A stretch of 64,000 bases of DNA, from the NCBI GenBank assembly GCA_002352225.1, contig DEIA01000077.1:4947-68946 (forward strand). Direction: 5' to 3'. Position numbers and translations under genes: made by a program. A model generated the notes under the pieces. That model saw only the letters and a list, made by a program, of their open reading frames with translations. It did no database searches and was not told where the DNA came from. Positions 27,484 through 36,363 of this stretch are shown here, one piece after another. Within the stretch, counting starts at the first letter, position 1. Each line of letters starts with the position of its first letter. Origin of the DNA: Flammeovirgaceae bacterium UBA2786 (GTDB lineage: Bacteria > Bacteroidota > Bacteroidia > Cytophagales > Cyclobacteriaceae).

Positions 27484-28104
27484 CTAAAGATGCCTCAGGT
27501 CGGCTACCTGATCGAGCAGCCACCCGGTAAGGCTTAGTCGTGGGCGCGTAGCCGGCAATACCTCGTGTTCTAACAAATCGCTGCGAAAGCAAACCAACCG
27601 GCCGGCTTCGGGTAAAATATCGAGCATTTTATCTGGTAAATACAATCTTAGTTGCCCGCCTTCTTCGGGTTTCCAGTTGGGATTAAGGTAGCAAATGGCA
27701 GAGAGTTTTCGATGATCATCTTTCTTGAACTGATCAAGGTGGCGCTTATAAAATGTACCGGGTGGGTATTGTGTAAGGTGTACTTCGTAATCTTTTAAAC
27801 TCAGGTAGAGCGATTGATTAACAAAACTTATGAGGGTATTAAGTTTTTGGAGGTAAACTTGTATGGCTGGCGATGCTGTGGCCCGGTCAATCCACTGAAT
27901 GTAATCGCCCCGAATACCTTCGTTAATCTGTTTTTCCTGTTGATGCCCGATGCCTGCTTTTTTAAAGTGTAACAATCCATTTTGGAATTCGTCCAGTGTT
28001 AAAATGGCATCTACTTCCTCGGGCAAAAGAAAATGGTCAATAACAGCAAAGCCTTGTTCGGCTAATCCATCGGCAAGCTGGTTAAGTTTATCGGGGAATG
28101 TCAT
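27484..28104 (-). CDS. 2OG-Fe(II) oxygenase (prolyl 4-hydroxylase-like)
   Basis: 206 residues. The double-stranded beta-helix core carries the iron-binding HxD...H set in YKRHLDQF and LLEHEVLP, the 2-oxoglutarate Arg in TRPRLSLTGW, and the typical SAICYLNPNWKPEEGGQLRLY strand pair (quoted in two parts: SAICYLNPNW, then GGQLRLYLP). Relatives hydroxylate prolyl residues of proteins or arginine of ribosomal proteins; the target here is unknown. Divergent from the LEA-like lipoprotein gene with a short gap of 48 bases between start codons. Confidence 0.9.
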   Translation of the reverse strand: MTFPDKLNQLADGLAEQGFAVIDHFLLPEEVDAILTLDEFQNGLLHFKKAGIGHQQEKQINEGIRGDYIQWIDRATASPAIQVYLQKLNTLISFVNQSLYLSLKDYEVHLTQYPPGTFYKRHLDQFKKDDHRKLSAICYLNPNWKPEEGGQLRLYLPDKMLDILPEAGRLVCFRSDLLEHEVLPATRPRLSLTGWLLDQVADLRHL

Positions 28105-28152
28105 AAAAAAATAGTGGTGCGAATTTACGGGCAGAACTTAACTTTGAAACTT

Positions 28153-28608
28153 ATGAGGAGAGGAATTAAACTTTTGGTGATTTCATTTTTGGTTCTGGTA
28201 CAGGCCTGCGCCCCTAAGGATGATATTGTGTTTAAGGGGATTGGCAACGTGGAGGTACGGGTTAATAGCAACAACAACCCTGAGCTGTTGGCTAAGGCTT
28301 ATTTCTACAACCCCAATACAATAGGGATGAAACTGAAAGAGATTCATGTAGATGTGTTGGTAGATGGAAAACGTTCTGCAGAAGTACGCCAGAAGATGAA
28401 ACTAAAAATTTTGCCCCGTTCAGATTTTATGGTTCCGCTGCAGGCAACGCTCTCGCTAAAAGAGCTTGGTTTGCTGGATACCATTAAAAACCTGTTAGGG
28501 GGCAAAAAATACGAGGTTCAATACATTGGCTATGTACGGGTAGCCGTACACGGTATTACACTAAAAGTTCCGGTAAAACATCGCGAAGAAATGCGCATTC
28601 GGCTATAA
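28153..28608 (+). CDS. LEA14-like (WHy-domain) lipoprotein
   Basis: 151 residues when begun at ATG 28153 (MRRGIKLLVISFLVLVQAC), which gives a correct lipobox with Cys 19; an upstream ATG at 28114 would put 13 residues before it. The body (VRVNSNNNPELLAKAYFYNP, MKLKEIHVDVLVDGKRSAEV) resembles the LEA type 2 / WHy fold: an Ig-like sandwich in envelope lipoproteins of many bacteria. Function is unknown. The inverted repeat just after the gene (28622-28655) lacks a T run. Confidence 0.8.
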   Translation: MRRGIKLLVISFLVLVQACAPKDDIVFKGIGNVEVRVNSNNNPELLAKAYFYNPNTIGMKLKEIHVDVLVDGKRSAEVRQKMKLKILPRSDFMVPLQATLSLKELGLLDTIKNLLGGKKYEVQYIGYVRVAVHGITLKVPVKHREEMRIRL

Positions 28609-28705
28609 GAAATTACAGATGTCGGAGAATATCGAATTAAGAACCCTGTCTCCGAGCCTTCCCCGCCTTACCTTTTCATAAAACTATTACCTTTACCGGG
28701 TAGAA

Positions 28706-29635
28706 ATGGAACGCCCTGCGTTTCGAAAAAAGATATTCATGGAAACCCTGATTTCGATTTTAATTGGCCTGCTGCTGGTTGTAATTGTTCTTCAGGTACG
28801 TGCCTACCTTAAGCTGAAACAAAAAAACAAGCTAATTCTGGTACAAAGCCGCGAGATAAAACGGCAGATACAAGAACAGGAAAAGCGGAACAAAGATGTA
28901 GGTGATCTGGTGCATGAAAAGCAGCAACTTATTGGCCTTGTTTCGCACGATTTGAAAGGGCCATTTAACCGGATTTTTGCCCTGGTCCAGTTAATGGATT
29001 TAACCAACGAAAATCTTACAGAAGAGCAGCGAGAGTACTTAGGTAAGATTCACCAAATTGTTGCCGATGGGTTAAGTATGATTCGTAACCTGTTAGATAA
29101 CCGCAGACTGGAAGATTCGGGCATTGATCAAACACCCGAAAACCTTAACCTTAGTTATGCTATCGGTTCATTAGTTAAAAACTACCGTACACTGGCATTA
29201 AAAAAGAAAATTCAAATACATTTTGAACCCCCCACCCAGGCAACCGTACTGGCCGATAAAATGTACCTGAGTCGCATTTTTGAAAATCTGATTTCAAACG
29301 CGCTCAAGTTTTCGCCAGAAGGGAAAAACATTTATATAACGATAGAAGATGTTGGGAGCAGATTTGTGGTAGCAGTAAAAGATGAAGGCCCGGGCATCTC
29401 AAAGGAAGATCAGAAAAATTTATATCGGAAATTTCAAAGGCTATCCGCGCGCCCAACAGGAGGAGAAAGTTCTACCGGCCTGGGGTTATCGATTGTAAAA
29501 GCCTTGGTCGAAAAAATGGGAAGTGAAATTGTGTGCGAGAGCGAAGAAGGTGCAGGCACTACATTTAGTGTTAAACTGGATAAGGGCACGGCAACACCTT
29601 TAAAAAAAGAAAACCAGAAGGTAGAGGTTAATTAA
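28706..29635 (+). CDS. Membrane-tethered sensor histidine kinase (HisKA/HATPase)
   Basis: 309 residues. One N-terminal membrane helix (about 13-32), then a coiled coil (about 36-72), the HisKA dimerisation helix with the phospho-acceptor His81 (GLVSHDLKGPF), and the HATPase_c domain (N box ENLISNALKFSP, G1 VKDEGPGIS, G2 STGLGLSIVKALVEKMG). There is no sensing domain between the helix and the kinase core, so input must come through the membrane or a partner. Starts at 28706 or 28739 (METLIS) are both possible. Its 3' end overlaps by 8 bases the tail of the response-regulator gene on the other strand. Confidence 0.92.
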   Translation: MERPAFRKKIFMETLISILIGLLLVVIVLQVRAYLKLKQKNKLILVQSREIKRQIQEQEKRNKDVGDLVHEKQQLIGLVSHDLKGPFNRIFALVQLMDLTNENLTEEQREYLGKIHQIVADGLSMIRNLLDNRRLEDSGIDQTPENLNLSYAIGSLVKNYRTLALKKKIQIHFEPPTQATVLADKMYLSRIFENLISNALKFSPEGKNIYITIEDVGSRFVVAVKDEGPGISKEDQKNLYRKFQRLSARPTGGESSTGLGLSIVKALVEKMGSEIVCESEEGAGTTFSVKLDKGTATPLKKENQKVEVN

Positions 29636-30005
29636 ACAGGTAGTAATCATCCTCGCTGCCATTTAGCACGGCCAGCAGCGAGTCTACCACATTTTCATCC
29701 TTAATTACATAATCGCGTACGCCACGTTGTATAAAATTTAGCACCATGTTGCCATCCTCCAGCGAGCTTAGCATAATTACCTTGTTTTCTTCTTTAAGGC
29801 GCGGCTTAATTTTTTCATACAAATCAATGCCACTTATTCCCGGTAGTTTGTAATCAATTATTAAAACCTCCGGTAGTGCTTTTTGTAATTCGGTTAAGGC
29901 TTCTTCAGCGGAATGAAAAACAGAAAACACGCGACCATCCCCGCTAAGGGATTTTTTAATAAACTCAGCATAGATGGTATCGTCTTCTACCAGGTATATC
30001 GTCAT
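29628..30005 (-). CDS. Single-domain response regulator (CheY-like)
   Basis: 125 residues, a complete receiver domain with no output domain: acidic pocket E7/D8/D9 (YLVEDD), phospho-acceptor Asp51 (LIIDYKLPG), Thr/Ser switch in MLSSLED and conserved Lys in YVIKDENV. It is convergent with, and overlaps, the histidine-kinase gene, so both ends share 8 bases. The two could form one pathway, but opposite orientation means they are transcribed apart. The output would be protein-protein, as for CheY. Confidence 0.9.
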   Translation of the reverse strand: MTIYLVEDDTIYAEFIKKSLSGDGRVFSVFHSAEEALTELQKALPEVLIIDYKLPGISGIDLYEKIKPRLKEENKVIMLSSLEDGNMVLNFIQRGVRDYVIKDENVVDSLLAVLNGSEDDYYLFN

Positions 30006-30165
30006 GGCTAACTATAACGTGTTTGCAATATAACAACCTTTATTCATTTGTATGAGCCTAAAATGACGGTTCCGATAACTTTCCGTTATCTTCAATCCCT
30101 TAGTTGAAAGTCTTTTGCTTAAAAGAAGAAATCGGCATACCTTCCTTACATTAACCATACTTTGT

Positions 30166-31893
30166 ATGAAATCTCTATTCCCTGTCTTGATGCTCCTTAT
30201 TTTGTTGGGCTGCAATCAGAATCAATCCACACCATTCACGGTTAGCATTTCTTTCACAACCGAAATGAGCGAGCAGGCTCAGGACGGGCGGCTATTATTA
30301 TTGCTGGCTAACAACAATAAATCGGAACCACGATTTCAGATAAGCGATGGTCTAACCACACAACTCGTATTTGGAATAGATGTGGAGGGCATGAAGCCCG
30401 GCCAGGAAATTATTTTGAATGCGGAGAATGCGTTTGGTTTTCCAAAACGTGCTTTAAGCGATATACCAGCAGGGGAATATTATGTGCAGGCATTACTAAA
30501 CCGGTACGAAACTTTTAATTTAAAAACAGGCCATACCGTAAAATTGCCACCCGATCAGGGCGAAGGACAGCAATGGAGCCGTAAGCCGGGTAACTTTTAC
30601 AGCGTACCCATAAAGGCATCAATAGACCCAACCAGAAAAGAAACCATCAGACTTTCGATGGACCAGAAAATTGCACCCATTGAAGAACCGAAAGATTCTA
30701 AGTATATAAAACACATTAAAATTCAGAGCAAATTGCTAACCGAATTTTGGGGTAAACCCATGTATTTGGGAGCACACGTATTAGTGCCCGAAGGGTTTGA
30801 TGAACATCCGGAAGCAAAATACCCGCTCATGATTTTTCACGGGCATTTTCCCAGCGACTTTGGGGGGTTTAGTACTGAGCCACCTCCTGCCGATATGGAC
30901 ACAACAGACTTTACCGCCCGCTTCGGAATTTATGGCTACAACAAATTTCAGAAACAGGAAGCGTATAACTTTTACAAGCAGTGGACCAGTAAAAACTTCC
31001 CTCGATTTTTGATAATTGAAGTACAACACGCCAATCCATATTATGACGATTCGTATGCAGTAAACTCGGCTAACCTTGGCCCTTACGGGGATGCCATTAT
31101 GAAAGAATTAGTACCCGAAATTGAAAAACAATTCAGAGGTATTGGTGAGGGCTGGGCACGCTTTACGTATGGAGGTTCAACCGGTGGTTGGGAAGCACTG
31201 GCGGTGCAGATGTTTTATCCCGATGATTTCAACGGGTGTTTTGCGGCCTGCCCCGATCCAATTGATTTTCGTGCGTATTGCCTGGTGGATATTTACAAAG
31301 ACAAAAACGCCTATTGGTACGAAAGCGATTTTAAAAAACTTCCGCGCCCCGCACATCGCAATAGCCTGGGGCAAATTCAAAATACAATAGAAGAATCCAA
31401 TCATTATGAATTAGCACTCGGAACCAAATCGCGCAGCGGCCAGCAGTGGGATATTTGGGAAGCAGTGTATTCGCCACAAGGTGAAGATGGTTATCCGAAA
31501 AGAATTTTTGATAAAGAAACCGGAGAGATTGATAAGTCGGTTGCTGAATACTGGAAAGAGAATTACGACTTGCGTTACATTCTGGAACGCGACTGGAAAA
31601 CATTAGGCCCCAAACTGGAAGGCAAGATTCATATCTACTGTGGCGATATGGATAACTATTATCTGAACAATGCCGTGTACCTGATGGAAGACTTTCTGAA
31701 GAAAACACAAAATCCATTTTACAAAGGCGAAGTAGATTATGGTGATAGAGCCGAGCATTGCTGGAATGGCGACCAGGAAAATCCTAACTATGTTTCGCGG
31801 TTACGGTACAATACGATGTATCTGCCTAAGATTTTAAAACGCATACAGGAAAGTGCTCCTAAAGGAGCAGATACAAAAAGCTGGCGATACTGA
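30166..31893 (+). CDS. Esterase-like alpha/beta-hydrolase lipoprotein
   Basis: 575 residues from ATG 30166 (MKSLFPVLMLLILLGC, lipobox with Cys 16); the frame extends upstream to 30115 but that would bury the signal. N-terminal beta-sandwich (about 20-180) followed by an alpha/beta-hydrolase domain: YPLMIFHGHFP, nucleophile elbow FTYGGSTGGWEAL (GxSxG), IHIYCGDMDNYYL (acid region) and RAEHCWNGD (His). Resembles the putative-esterase family in the Esterase D / feruloyl-esterase clan. Substrate is unknown. Surface or periplasmic location is expected from the lipid anchor. Confidence 0.82.
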   Translation: MKSLFPVLMLLILLGCNQNQSTPFTVSISFTTEMSEQAQDGRLLLLLANNNKSEPRFQISDGLTTQLVFGIDVEGMKPGQEIILNAENAFGFPKRALSDIPAGEYYVQALLNRYETFNLKTGHTVKLPPDQGEGQQWSRKPGNFYSVPIKASIDPTRKETIRLSMDQKIAPIEEPKDSKYIKHIKIQSKLLTEFWGKPMYLGAHVLVPEGFDEHPEAKYPLMIFHGHFPSDFGGFSTEPPPADMDTTDFTARFGIYGYNKFQKQEAYNFYKQWTSKNFPRFLIIEVQHANPYYDDSYAVNSANLGPYGDAIMKELVPEIEKQFRGIGEGWARFTYGGSTGGWEALAVQMFYPDDFNGCFAACPDPIDFRAYCLVDIYKDKNAYWYESDFKKLPRPAHRNSLGQIQNTIEESNHYELALGTKSRSGQQWDIWEAVYSPQGEDGYPKRIFDKETGEIDKSVAEYWKENYDLRYILERDWKTLGPKLEGKIHIYCGDMDNYYLNNAVYLMEDFLKKTQNPFYKGEVDYGDRAEHCWNGDQENPNYVSRLRYNTMYLPKILKRIQESAPKGADTKSWRY

Positions 31894-31911
31894 TAACTGA
31901 CATCAAAATGG

Positions 31912-32001
31912 TTAAAGATAAGGCAGCCTTACAAGAGAAAAAACACTGACAAGGGCCACAAGTATTCCCAGTACAATAATTAGTTTTCTTCGAATGTCCA
32001 T
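31912..32001 (-). CDS. Possible 29-residue single-span membrane peptide
   Basis: Minus-strand frame from ATG 32001 to TAA 31912: a basic start (MDIRRK), one hydrophobic helix (LIIVLGILVALVSVFSLV) and a short end (RLPYL). It fits a small membrane peptide and fills an otherwise empty 230-base gap, but there is no homology evidence I can give. Could be chance. Confidence 0.3.
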   Translation of the reverse strand: MDIRRKLIIVLGILVALVSVFSLVRLPYL

Positions 32002-32125
32002 TAGCCAGTGCTTTGAAGAAACAAAAATAAAAGCGATAATAGGATAGAAGAATTATATAATACCCTGCTGTTTAGAGTTACGGCTGAACTGTTGTAACTC
32101 AGGCCTGAATTGACTTCTGAAAGGA

Positions 32126-32839
32126 CTACTTCAACTGCTTTAAATAAAGTTGAATGGTATTCTCCAACCCAAAGTACAATGCATCGCAGATCAAGGCATG
32201 ACCAATTGAAACTTCATCGAGATGGGGGATGGTATCGTGGAGGTATTTTAGATTGTTAAGATCAAGATCGTGGCCTGCATTTATTCCAAGCCCAAGTTGA
32301 TGCGCAACTTTTGCGGCTTCGATATAGGGTTTGATTGCAGCTTCCTGATTTTGATGGTAGTGCGAAGCATAAGGCTCGGTGTATAATTCAATCCGATCTG
32401 CGCCTACGGCCTTTGCGCCTTCAACCATGGCAATCACCGGATCAACAAAAACAGAAACACGCACACCGTAGCTTTTAATGGTGCTTACAATTTCGATTAG
32501 AAAAGATTTATTCTTCACGGTGTCCCAACCTGCGTTAGATGTAATGGCATCGGGGCCATCGGGCACCAAAGTAGCCTGTGCAGGTTTTGTTTCACGAATT
32601 AACTTCAGGTAACGATTGTCCGGGTAGCCTTCAATATTAAATTCAGTTGTTACAACTTTCTTTAATTCAATTACATCGCTATAGCGGATGTGGCGTTCGT
32701 CTGGTCGCGGATGCACCGTTATACCTTGTGCTCCAAAGCGTTCGCAATCCAGAGCGGCTTTAATTACATCGGGATTGTTGCCGCCACGGGCATTTCGCAG
32801 GGTAGCAATCTTGTTAATGTTAACGGATAGTTGCGTCAT
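32126..32839 (-). CDS. pdxJ: Pyridoxine 5'-phosphate synthase
   Basis: 237 residues from ATG 32839 (MTQLSVNINKIATLRNARGG); the frame runs on upstream to 32878 but the family starts here. Motifs: GITVHPRPDERHIRYSDV (catalytic Arg/His region), NIEGYP, ATLVPDGPDAITSNAGWD (variant of the usual TLVPE...TTEGG), IELYTEPYA, GINAGHDLDLNNL and EVSIGHALICDAL. PdxJ joins 1-deoxyxylulose 5-phosphate to 3-amino-2-oxopropyl phosphate in the DXP-dependent vitamin B6 route. Divergent from the YqeY operon. Confidence 0.94.
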   Translation of the reverse strand: MTQLSVNINKIATLRNARGGNNPDVIKAALDCERFGAQGITVHPRPDERHIRYSDVIELKKVVTTEFNIEGYPDNRYLKLIRETKPAQATLVPDGPDAITSNAGWDTVKNKSFLIEIVSTIKSYGVRVSVFVDPVIAMVEGAKAVGADRIELYTEPYASHYHQNQEAAIKPYIEAAKVAHQLGLGINAGHDLDLNNLKYLHDTIPHLDEVSIGHALICDALYFGLENTIQLYLKQLK

Positions 32840-32950
32840 ACTTTTTTGATGCAGCAAAAGTAGACAATAGATAATCACCTTTGCCCGCTGATTTTTGCCT
32901 ATTGCCTCTTTAAAATTAACTTTATCCCAAATTTAAAACGAATTTGGTCT

Positions 32951-33403
32951 ATGAGCCTGAAGCAACAGATTGATAATGATATTAAAGCCGCTATGCTGGC
33001 CAAAAATAAAGAAGAGCTAACGGCTCTGCGTTCTGTAAAATCTTTGATTCTTTTGGCCGAAACCGATAAAGGCAGCACGGGCGAAATCAGTGCCGAGGTG
33101 GAGATGAAGTTACTGACTAAAGCAGCCAAGCAACGGAAAGAATCGGCCGAAATTTTTTTGAAAGAAGGCCGTAACGATCTGGCACAGAAAGAACAGTTTG
33201 AACTGGATGTAATAAGCCGTTATCTGCCTAAGCAATTAACAGAAGAAGAGATTGCTGCCGAACTAAAAAAAATAATTGAACAAGTAGGAGCAAAAGGGGC
33301 ACAGGATATGGGCAAAGTAATGGGTACGGCTACCAGGCAACTGGCAGGCAAAGCCGATGGAAAAATGATTTCTGAGCTTGTAAAAAAACTACTTGCCTCT
33401 TGA
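32951..33403 (+). CDS. yqeY: GatB/YqeY-domain protein
   Basis: 150 residues, all-helical YqeY family: MSLKQQIDNDIKAAMLAKNK, LTALRSVKSLILLAE, RKESAEIFLKEGRNDLAQKE, ISRYLPKQLTEEEI, GKVMGTATRQLAGKADGKMI. The domain resembles the tail of GatB and may act on tRNA or amidotransfer, but free YqeY has no established reaction. Overlaps the start of the CvpA-like gene by 4 bases. First gene of the long plus-strand run to 42.8 kb. Confidence 0.92.
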   Translation: MSLKQQIDNDIKAAMLAKNKEELTALRSVKSLILLAETDKGSTGEISAEVEMKLLTKAAKQRKESAEIFLKEGRNDLAQKEQFELDVISRYLPKQLTEEEIAAELKKIIEQVGAKGAQDMGKVMGTATRQLAGKADGKMISELVKKLLAS

Positions 33404-33906
33404 ACAAAGCCGATCTGGTAATAGCCATTATTCTGGCAGTGGGAGCATTTCTGGGATACAAGCGTGGCTTTTTGATGGAGTTATTTTTTCTGGTGGCACT
33501 AATAGCAGGGGTGTTACTGGGTTTTAAACTGATGGGCTGGGGTGTAGAAGTACTGGCGCGCGAGTTTAATGCCGACACCAAAGTACTACCCTATCTTTCA
33601 TTTCTTATAATTTTTATTCTGGTGTTGCTGCTGGTGTTGTTCATTGGCAACCGGGTTAAAAACTCATTAGACAAAACCTTTCTGGGAAAAGTAGATGCTG
33701 TGGCTGGGGCTATACTGGGGCTGTTAAAGTATGCGTTCAGTATCAGCATTATAATCTGGATTTTTGAATCGTTTAATTTGGATTGGTTGAATTCTCAGGC
33801 AAAAGATTCGGTGTTGTACCCGTGGGTAGCAAGTGTTGCACCCGGGGTGGCTTCTTTTTTTGGAGATTTTTTACCATTTTTCAAGGAAACCTTTAAACAA
33901 TTCTAA
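33400..33906 (+). CDS. CvpA-family inner membrane protein
   Basis: 168 residues with four predicted membrane helices (about 4-22, 25-47, 66-88, 105-126), and the CvpA motifs LGYKRGFLMELFFL and FIGNRVKNSLDKTFLGKVDAVAGAILGLLK (split as NRVKNSLDKTF and DAVAGAILGLLK). The start is a TTG that overlaps the yqeY stop. CvpA is linked to colicin V production and envelope integrity in E. coli; its role here is not known. Confidence 0.9.
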   Translation: MNKADLVIAIILAVGAFLGYKRGFLMELFFLVALIAGVLLGFKLMGWGVEVLAREFNADTKVLPYLSFLIIFILVLLLVLFIGNRVKNSLDKTFLGKVDAVAGAILGLLKYAFSISIIIWIFESFNLDWLNSQAKDSVLYPWVASVAPGVASFFGDFLPFFKETFKQF

Positions 33907-33950
33907 GGATTCTGTTTTTTTAAGTTATTTAAACTCAAATAAAAACGGCC

Positions 33951-34712
33951 ATGTCGTTAGTGGTAAGAGAAGAAAAAGATTTCAAGTTTGTAGACGAAGG
34001 CGAAGGCCAGGTGCTAATGCTTTTACATGGCTTGTTTGGTGCATTAAGCAACTGGGAAGGCGTAGTAAATCATTACAAAAAACATTTCAGGGTAGTTATA
34101 CCTATGCTACCTATCTATGAAATGCCAATTAAGGAAGCAGGGCTTGTAGGGTTGCGTGAATTTACTGAGCGATTTGTAGCTATGAAGCAGCTTAGTAATA
34201 TGATTATCATGGGCAATTCGTTGGGGGGGCATGTAGGTATTTTGTATACACTTGCTAACCCCGATAAAGTTTCCAAACTGGTACTTACGGGAAGTTCGGG
34301 GCTTTTTGAAAACACGATGGGCGGATCGTATCCCCGCAGGGGTAGTTACGATTACATTCGCGAACGCGTAGCCTACACATTCTACGATCCTACGGTGGCC
34401 TCTAAAGAATTGGTTGATGAGGTTTTTGAAACAACCAAAAGCATTCCAAAGTGTATGCGTATTGTAGCCATTGCCAAATCAGCTCAACGTAATAACCTGG
34501 CATTAGAACTTTCCAGTATAAAAGTACCTACTTTGTTGGTTTGGGGATTAAATGATACCATAACACCGCCTATGGTAGGGCACGAGTTTAACCGGCTTAT
34601 TCCCAACTCTGAACTGAAGTTTATCGATAAATGCTGCCATGCTCCTATGATGGAGCATCCAGAAAAATTTAATCAGTTGGTAGAAGATTTTTTAGTGCGA
34701 AGAACCGCATAA
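33951..34712 (+). CDS. Alpha/beta-fold hydrolase
   Basis: 253 residues, cytoplasmic. Oxyanion loop LLHGLFGALSNWEGV, nucleophile elbow MGNSLGGHVG (Ser about 90), acid VWGLNDTITP, base CCHAPMMEHPEKF. It resembles the MhpC/2-hydroxy-6-oxo-dienoate hydrolase type of plain hydrolases; substrate unknown. It is followed after 1 base by the CBS-domain gene. A G7 run in the elbow is in frame. Confidence 0.88.
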   Translation: MSLVVREEKDFKFVDEGEGQVLMLLHGLFGALSNWEGVVNHYKKHFRVVIPMLPIYEMPIKEAGLVGLREFTERFVAMKQLSNMIIMGNSLGGHVGILYTLANPDKVSKLVLTGSSGLFENTMGGSYPRRGSYDYIRERVAYTFYDPTVASKELVDEVFETTKSIPKCMRIVAIAKSAQRNNLALELSSIKVPTLLVWGLNDTITPPMVGHEFNRLIPNSELKFIDKCCHAPMMEHPEKFNQLVEDFLVRRTA

Positions 34713-34713
34713 C

Positions 34714-35379
34714 ATGATAGCAGAAGAATTAATCAACCACATGATACCACCGCTTAAAACAAGCGATGATGCACAAAAAGCAATAGTGTGGATGGAAGAA
34801 TTCCGATGCCCTCACTTACCCGTTGTGGAGAACGGAGAATTGCTCGGATTTATTTCAGAAGAGATCATTCTGGAAGCAAATGATATAGAGCGCCCCCTGG
34901 CCAATTTTCCATTGGCCGGAAAAACCTGCACAGTTCAGCTTCATTCGCACTTTTATGATATTCTGAAAATAGCAGGCGATCATAAATTACAAATGGTGGC
35001 CGTATTGAACGAAGAACAGAAATATGCCGGAGTAATTACCGTACAGGATATTATGATCTCGTTTGCCCAAACAGCATCGGTGCAAATGCCGGGGGGTATA
35101 ATCGTGCTTTCCATGGATCTGATTGATTATTCTTTGGCAGAGATAAGTCGGTATGTGGAAGAGAACAACGCGAAAATCATTAGCAGCCTGATGATAGAAG
35201 ACCCGATGGACAAAGGGAAAATAAAAGTTACACTAAAGATAAACCAGGTTGAATTAAATCGGATTGTAGCCACACTGGAGCGATTTGGGTATCGTATTAT
35301 TGGCCGCTACCAGGAAACACGCGTAGACACTGGCGAGAAAGACAAAATAGACATGTTGCTCCGCTATCTGGATATTTAA
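34714..35379 (+). CDS. CBS-domain protein
   Basis: 221 residues. Two CBS motifs fill about 1-125 (LINHMIPPLKTSDDAQKAIV, HLPVVENGELLGFISEE; KIAGDHKLQMVAVLNEEQKY, AGVITVQDIM). The last 75 residues (GGIIVLSMDLIDYSLAEISR, ISSLMIEDP, KVTLKINQVELNRIVATLER) look like an ACT-like regulatory fold. Such CBS-ACT proteins sense adenine nucleotides or amino acids. The gene is placed directly before nadK (9 bases), which suggests a link to NADP supply or general energy sensing. Confidence 0.85.
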   Translation: MIAEELINHMIPPLKTSDDAQKAIVWMEEFRCPHLPVVENGELLGFISEEIILEANDIERPLANFPLAGKTCTVQLHSHFYDILKIAGDHKLQMVAVLNEEQKYAGVITVQDIMISFAQTASVQMPGGIIVLSMDLIDYSLAEISRYVEENNAKIISSLMIEDPMDKGKIKVTLKINQVELNRIVATLERFGYRIIGRYQETRVDTGEKDKIDMLLRYLDI

Positions 35380-35388
35380 TCAGCACAC

Positions 35389-36264
35389 ATGCGCATCGGA
35401 CTTCACGGCAAAGACACACACGAAAAATCATCCCGCCTGATTGAACTTCTGCTTGGGCAACTAGTAGAACGCAAAGCCGAGATATGGGTATCGGAAAAAT
35501 TCGAGAAGTTGGTTAAGCCCTCTTTGCTGGCCGATGTAAAGTACAAATCATTTCAGTTGGGCGATAGTTTGCGTAGCCTCGATTGTTTCTTTTCGTTAGG
35601 AGGAGATGGTACCATGCTCGAATCGGTGATCTATGTGGGCAAGGCAGAAGTTCCGATTCTTGGAATCAATACCGGCCGCCTGGGTTTTTTGGCAACAACC
35701 AGTCGCGAAGATGTAGACACAGCATTAGATGCCATATTTGCGGGAAAGTATAAAGTAGAAAAGCGTACGTTGCTCAAACTGATTTCATCTACTAAACTGT
35801 TTGAACCGAACAACTTTGCCCTTAACGACATTACCATTATGAAGAAAGACACCTCTTCTATGATAACGGTTCATGTTAAAGTAGATGGCGAATTGCTAAA
35901 CTCATACTGGGCCGATGGTATAATCGTTTCTACCCCCACCGGTTCAACCGGATATTCTTTAAGTTGTGGCGGGCCGCTGGTTTACCCGAAGTCAGAAAGT
36001 TTTATTATAACCGCTGTTAGCCCGCATAACCTGGGCACACGGCCTATTGTTATTTCCGATAAATCCGAAATAGGTATAGAAATAGAAGGAAGAAGTAAAA
36101 AATACCTTATTTCTCTCGACTCCCGTTTCGAAACAGTAGACGAAAGCGTAAAACTTAAAATAAAACGTGAGCGATTCATTGTAAATTTAATCCAGTTACC
36201 CGGCCAGCACTTTTTCAACACCCTGCGGCAAAAACTCAATTGGGGCCTCGATATCCGAAATTAA
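35389..36264 (+). CDS. nadK: NAD kinase
   Basis: 291 residues with the NADK core: FFSLGGDGTMLESV (GGDG motif), GINTGRLGFLAT, NDITIMKK and the second-domain motif VSTPTGSTGYSLSCGGPLV, PHNLGTRPIVIS. It phosphorylates NAD to NADP. Normal length and start. Cytoplasmic. Confidence 0.95.
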   Translation: MRIGLHGKDTHEKSSRLIELLLGQLVERKAEIWVSEKFEKLVKPSLLADVKYKSFQLGDSLRSLDCFFSLGGDGTMLESVIYVGKAEVPILGINTGRLGFLATTSREDVDTALDAIFAGKYKVEKRTLLKLISSTKLFEPNNFALNDITIMKKDTSSMITVHVKVDGELLNSYWADGIIVSTPTGSTGYSLSCGGPLVYPKSESFIITAVSPHNLGTRPIVISDKSEIGIEIEGRSKKYLISLDSRFETVDESVKLKIKRERFIVNLIQLPGQHFFNTLRQKLNWGLDIRN

Positions 36265-36363
36265 ATGAGCACATATAAATAAGCCACTAAAAGGTTGATA
36301 GGGTTGAGTCGTGGTGGTTCTAAACAAATTCTTTAAGTTTGTAACTGGCAAAATTGTCAATAC

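Noticed and set aside
28622..28655. Inverted repeat TCGGAGA / TCTCCGA after the LEA-like gene
   Set aside because: Only 7 bp, 20-base loop and no T run, so I did not call it a terminator.
30012..30215. 67-residue minus-strand frame before the response regulator
   Set aside because: Overlaps the start and signal of the esterase gene and has no motif or promoter support.
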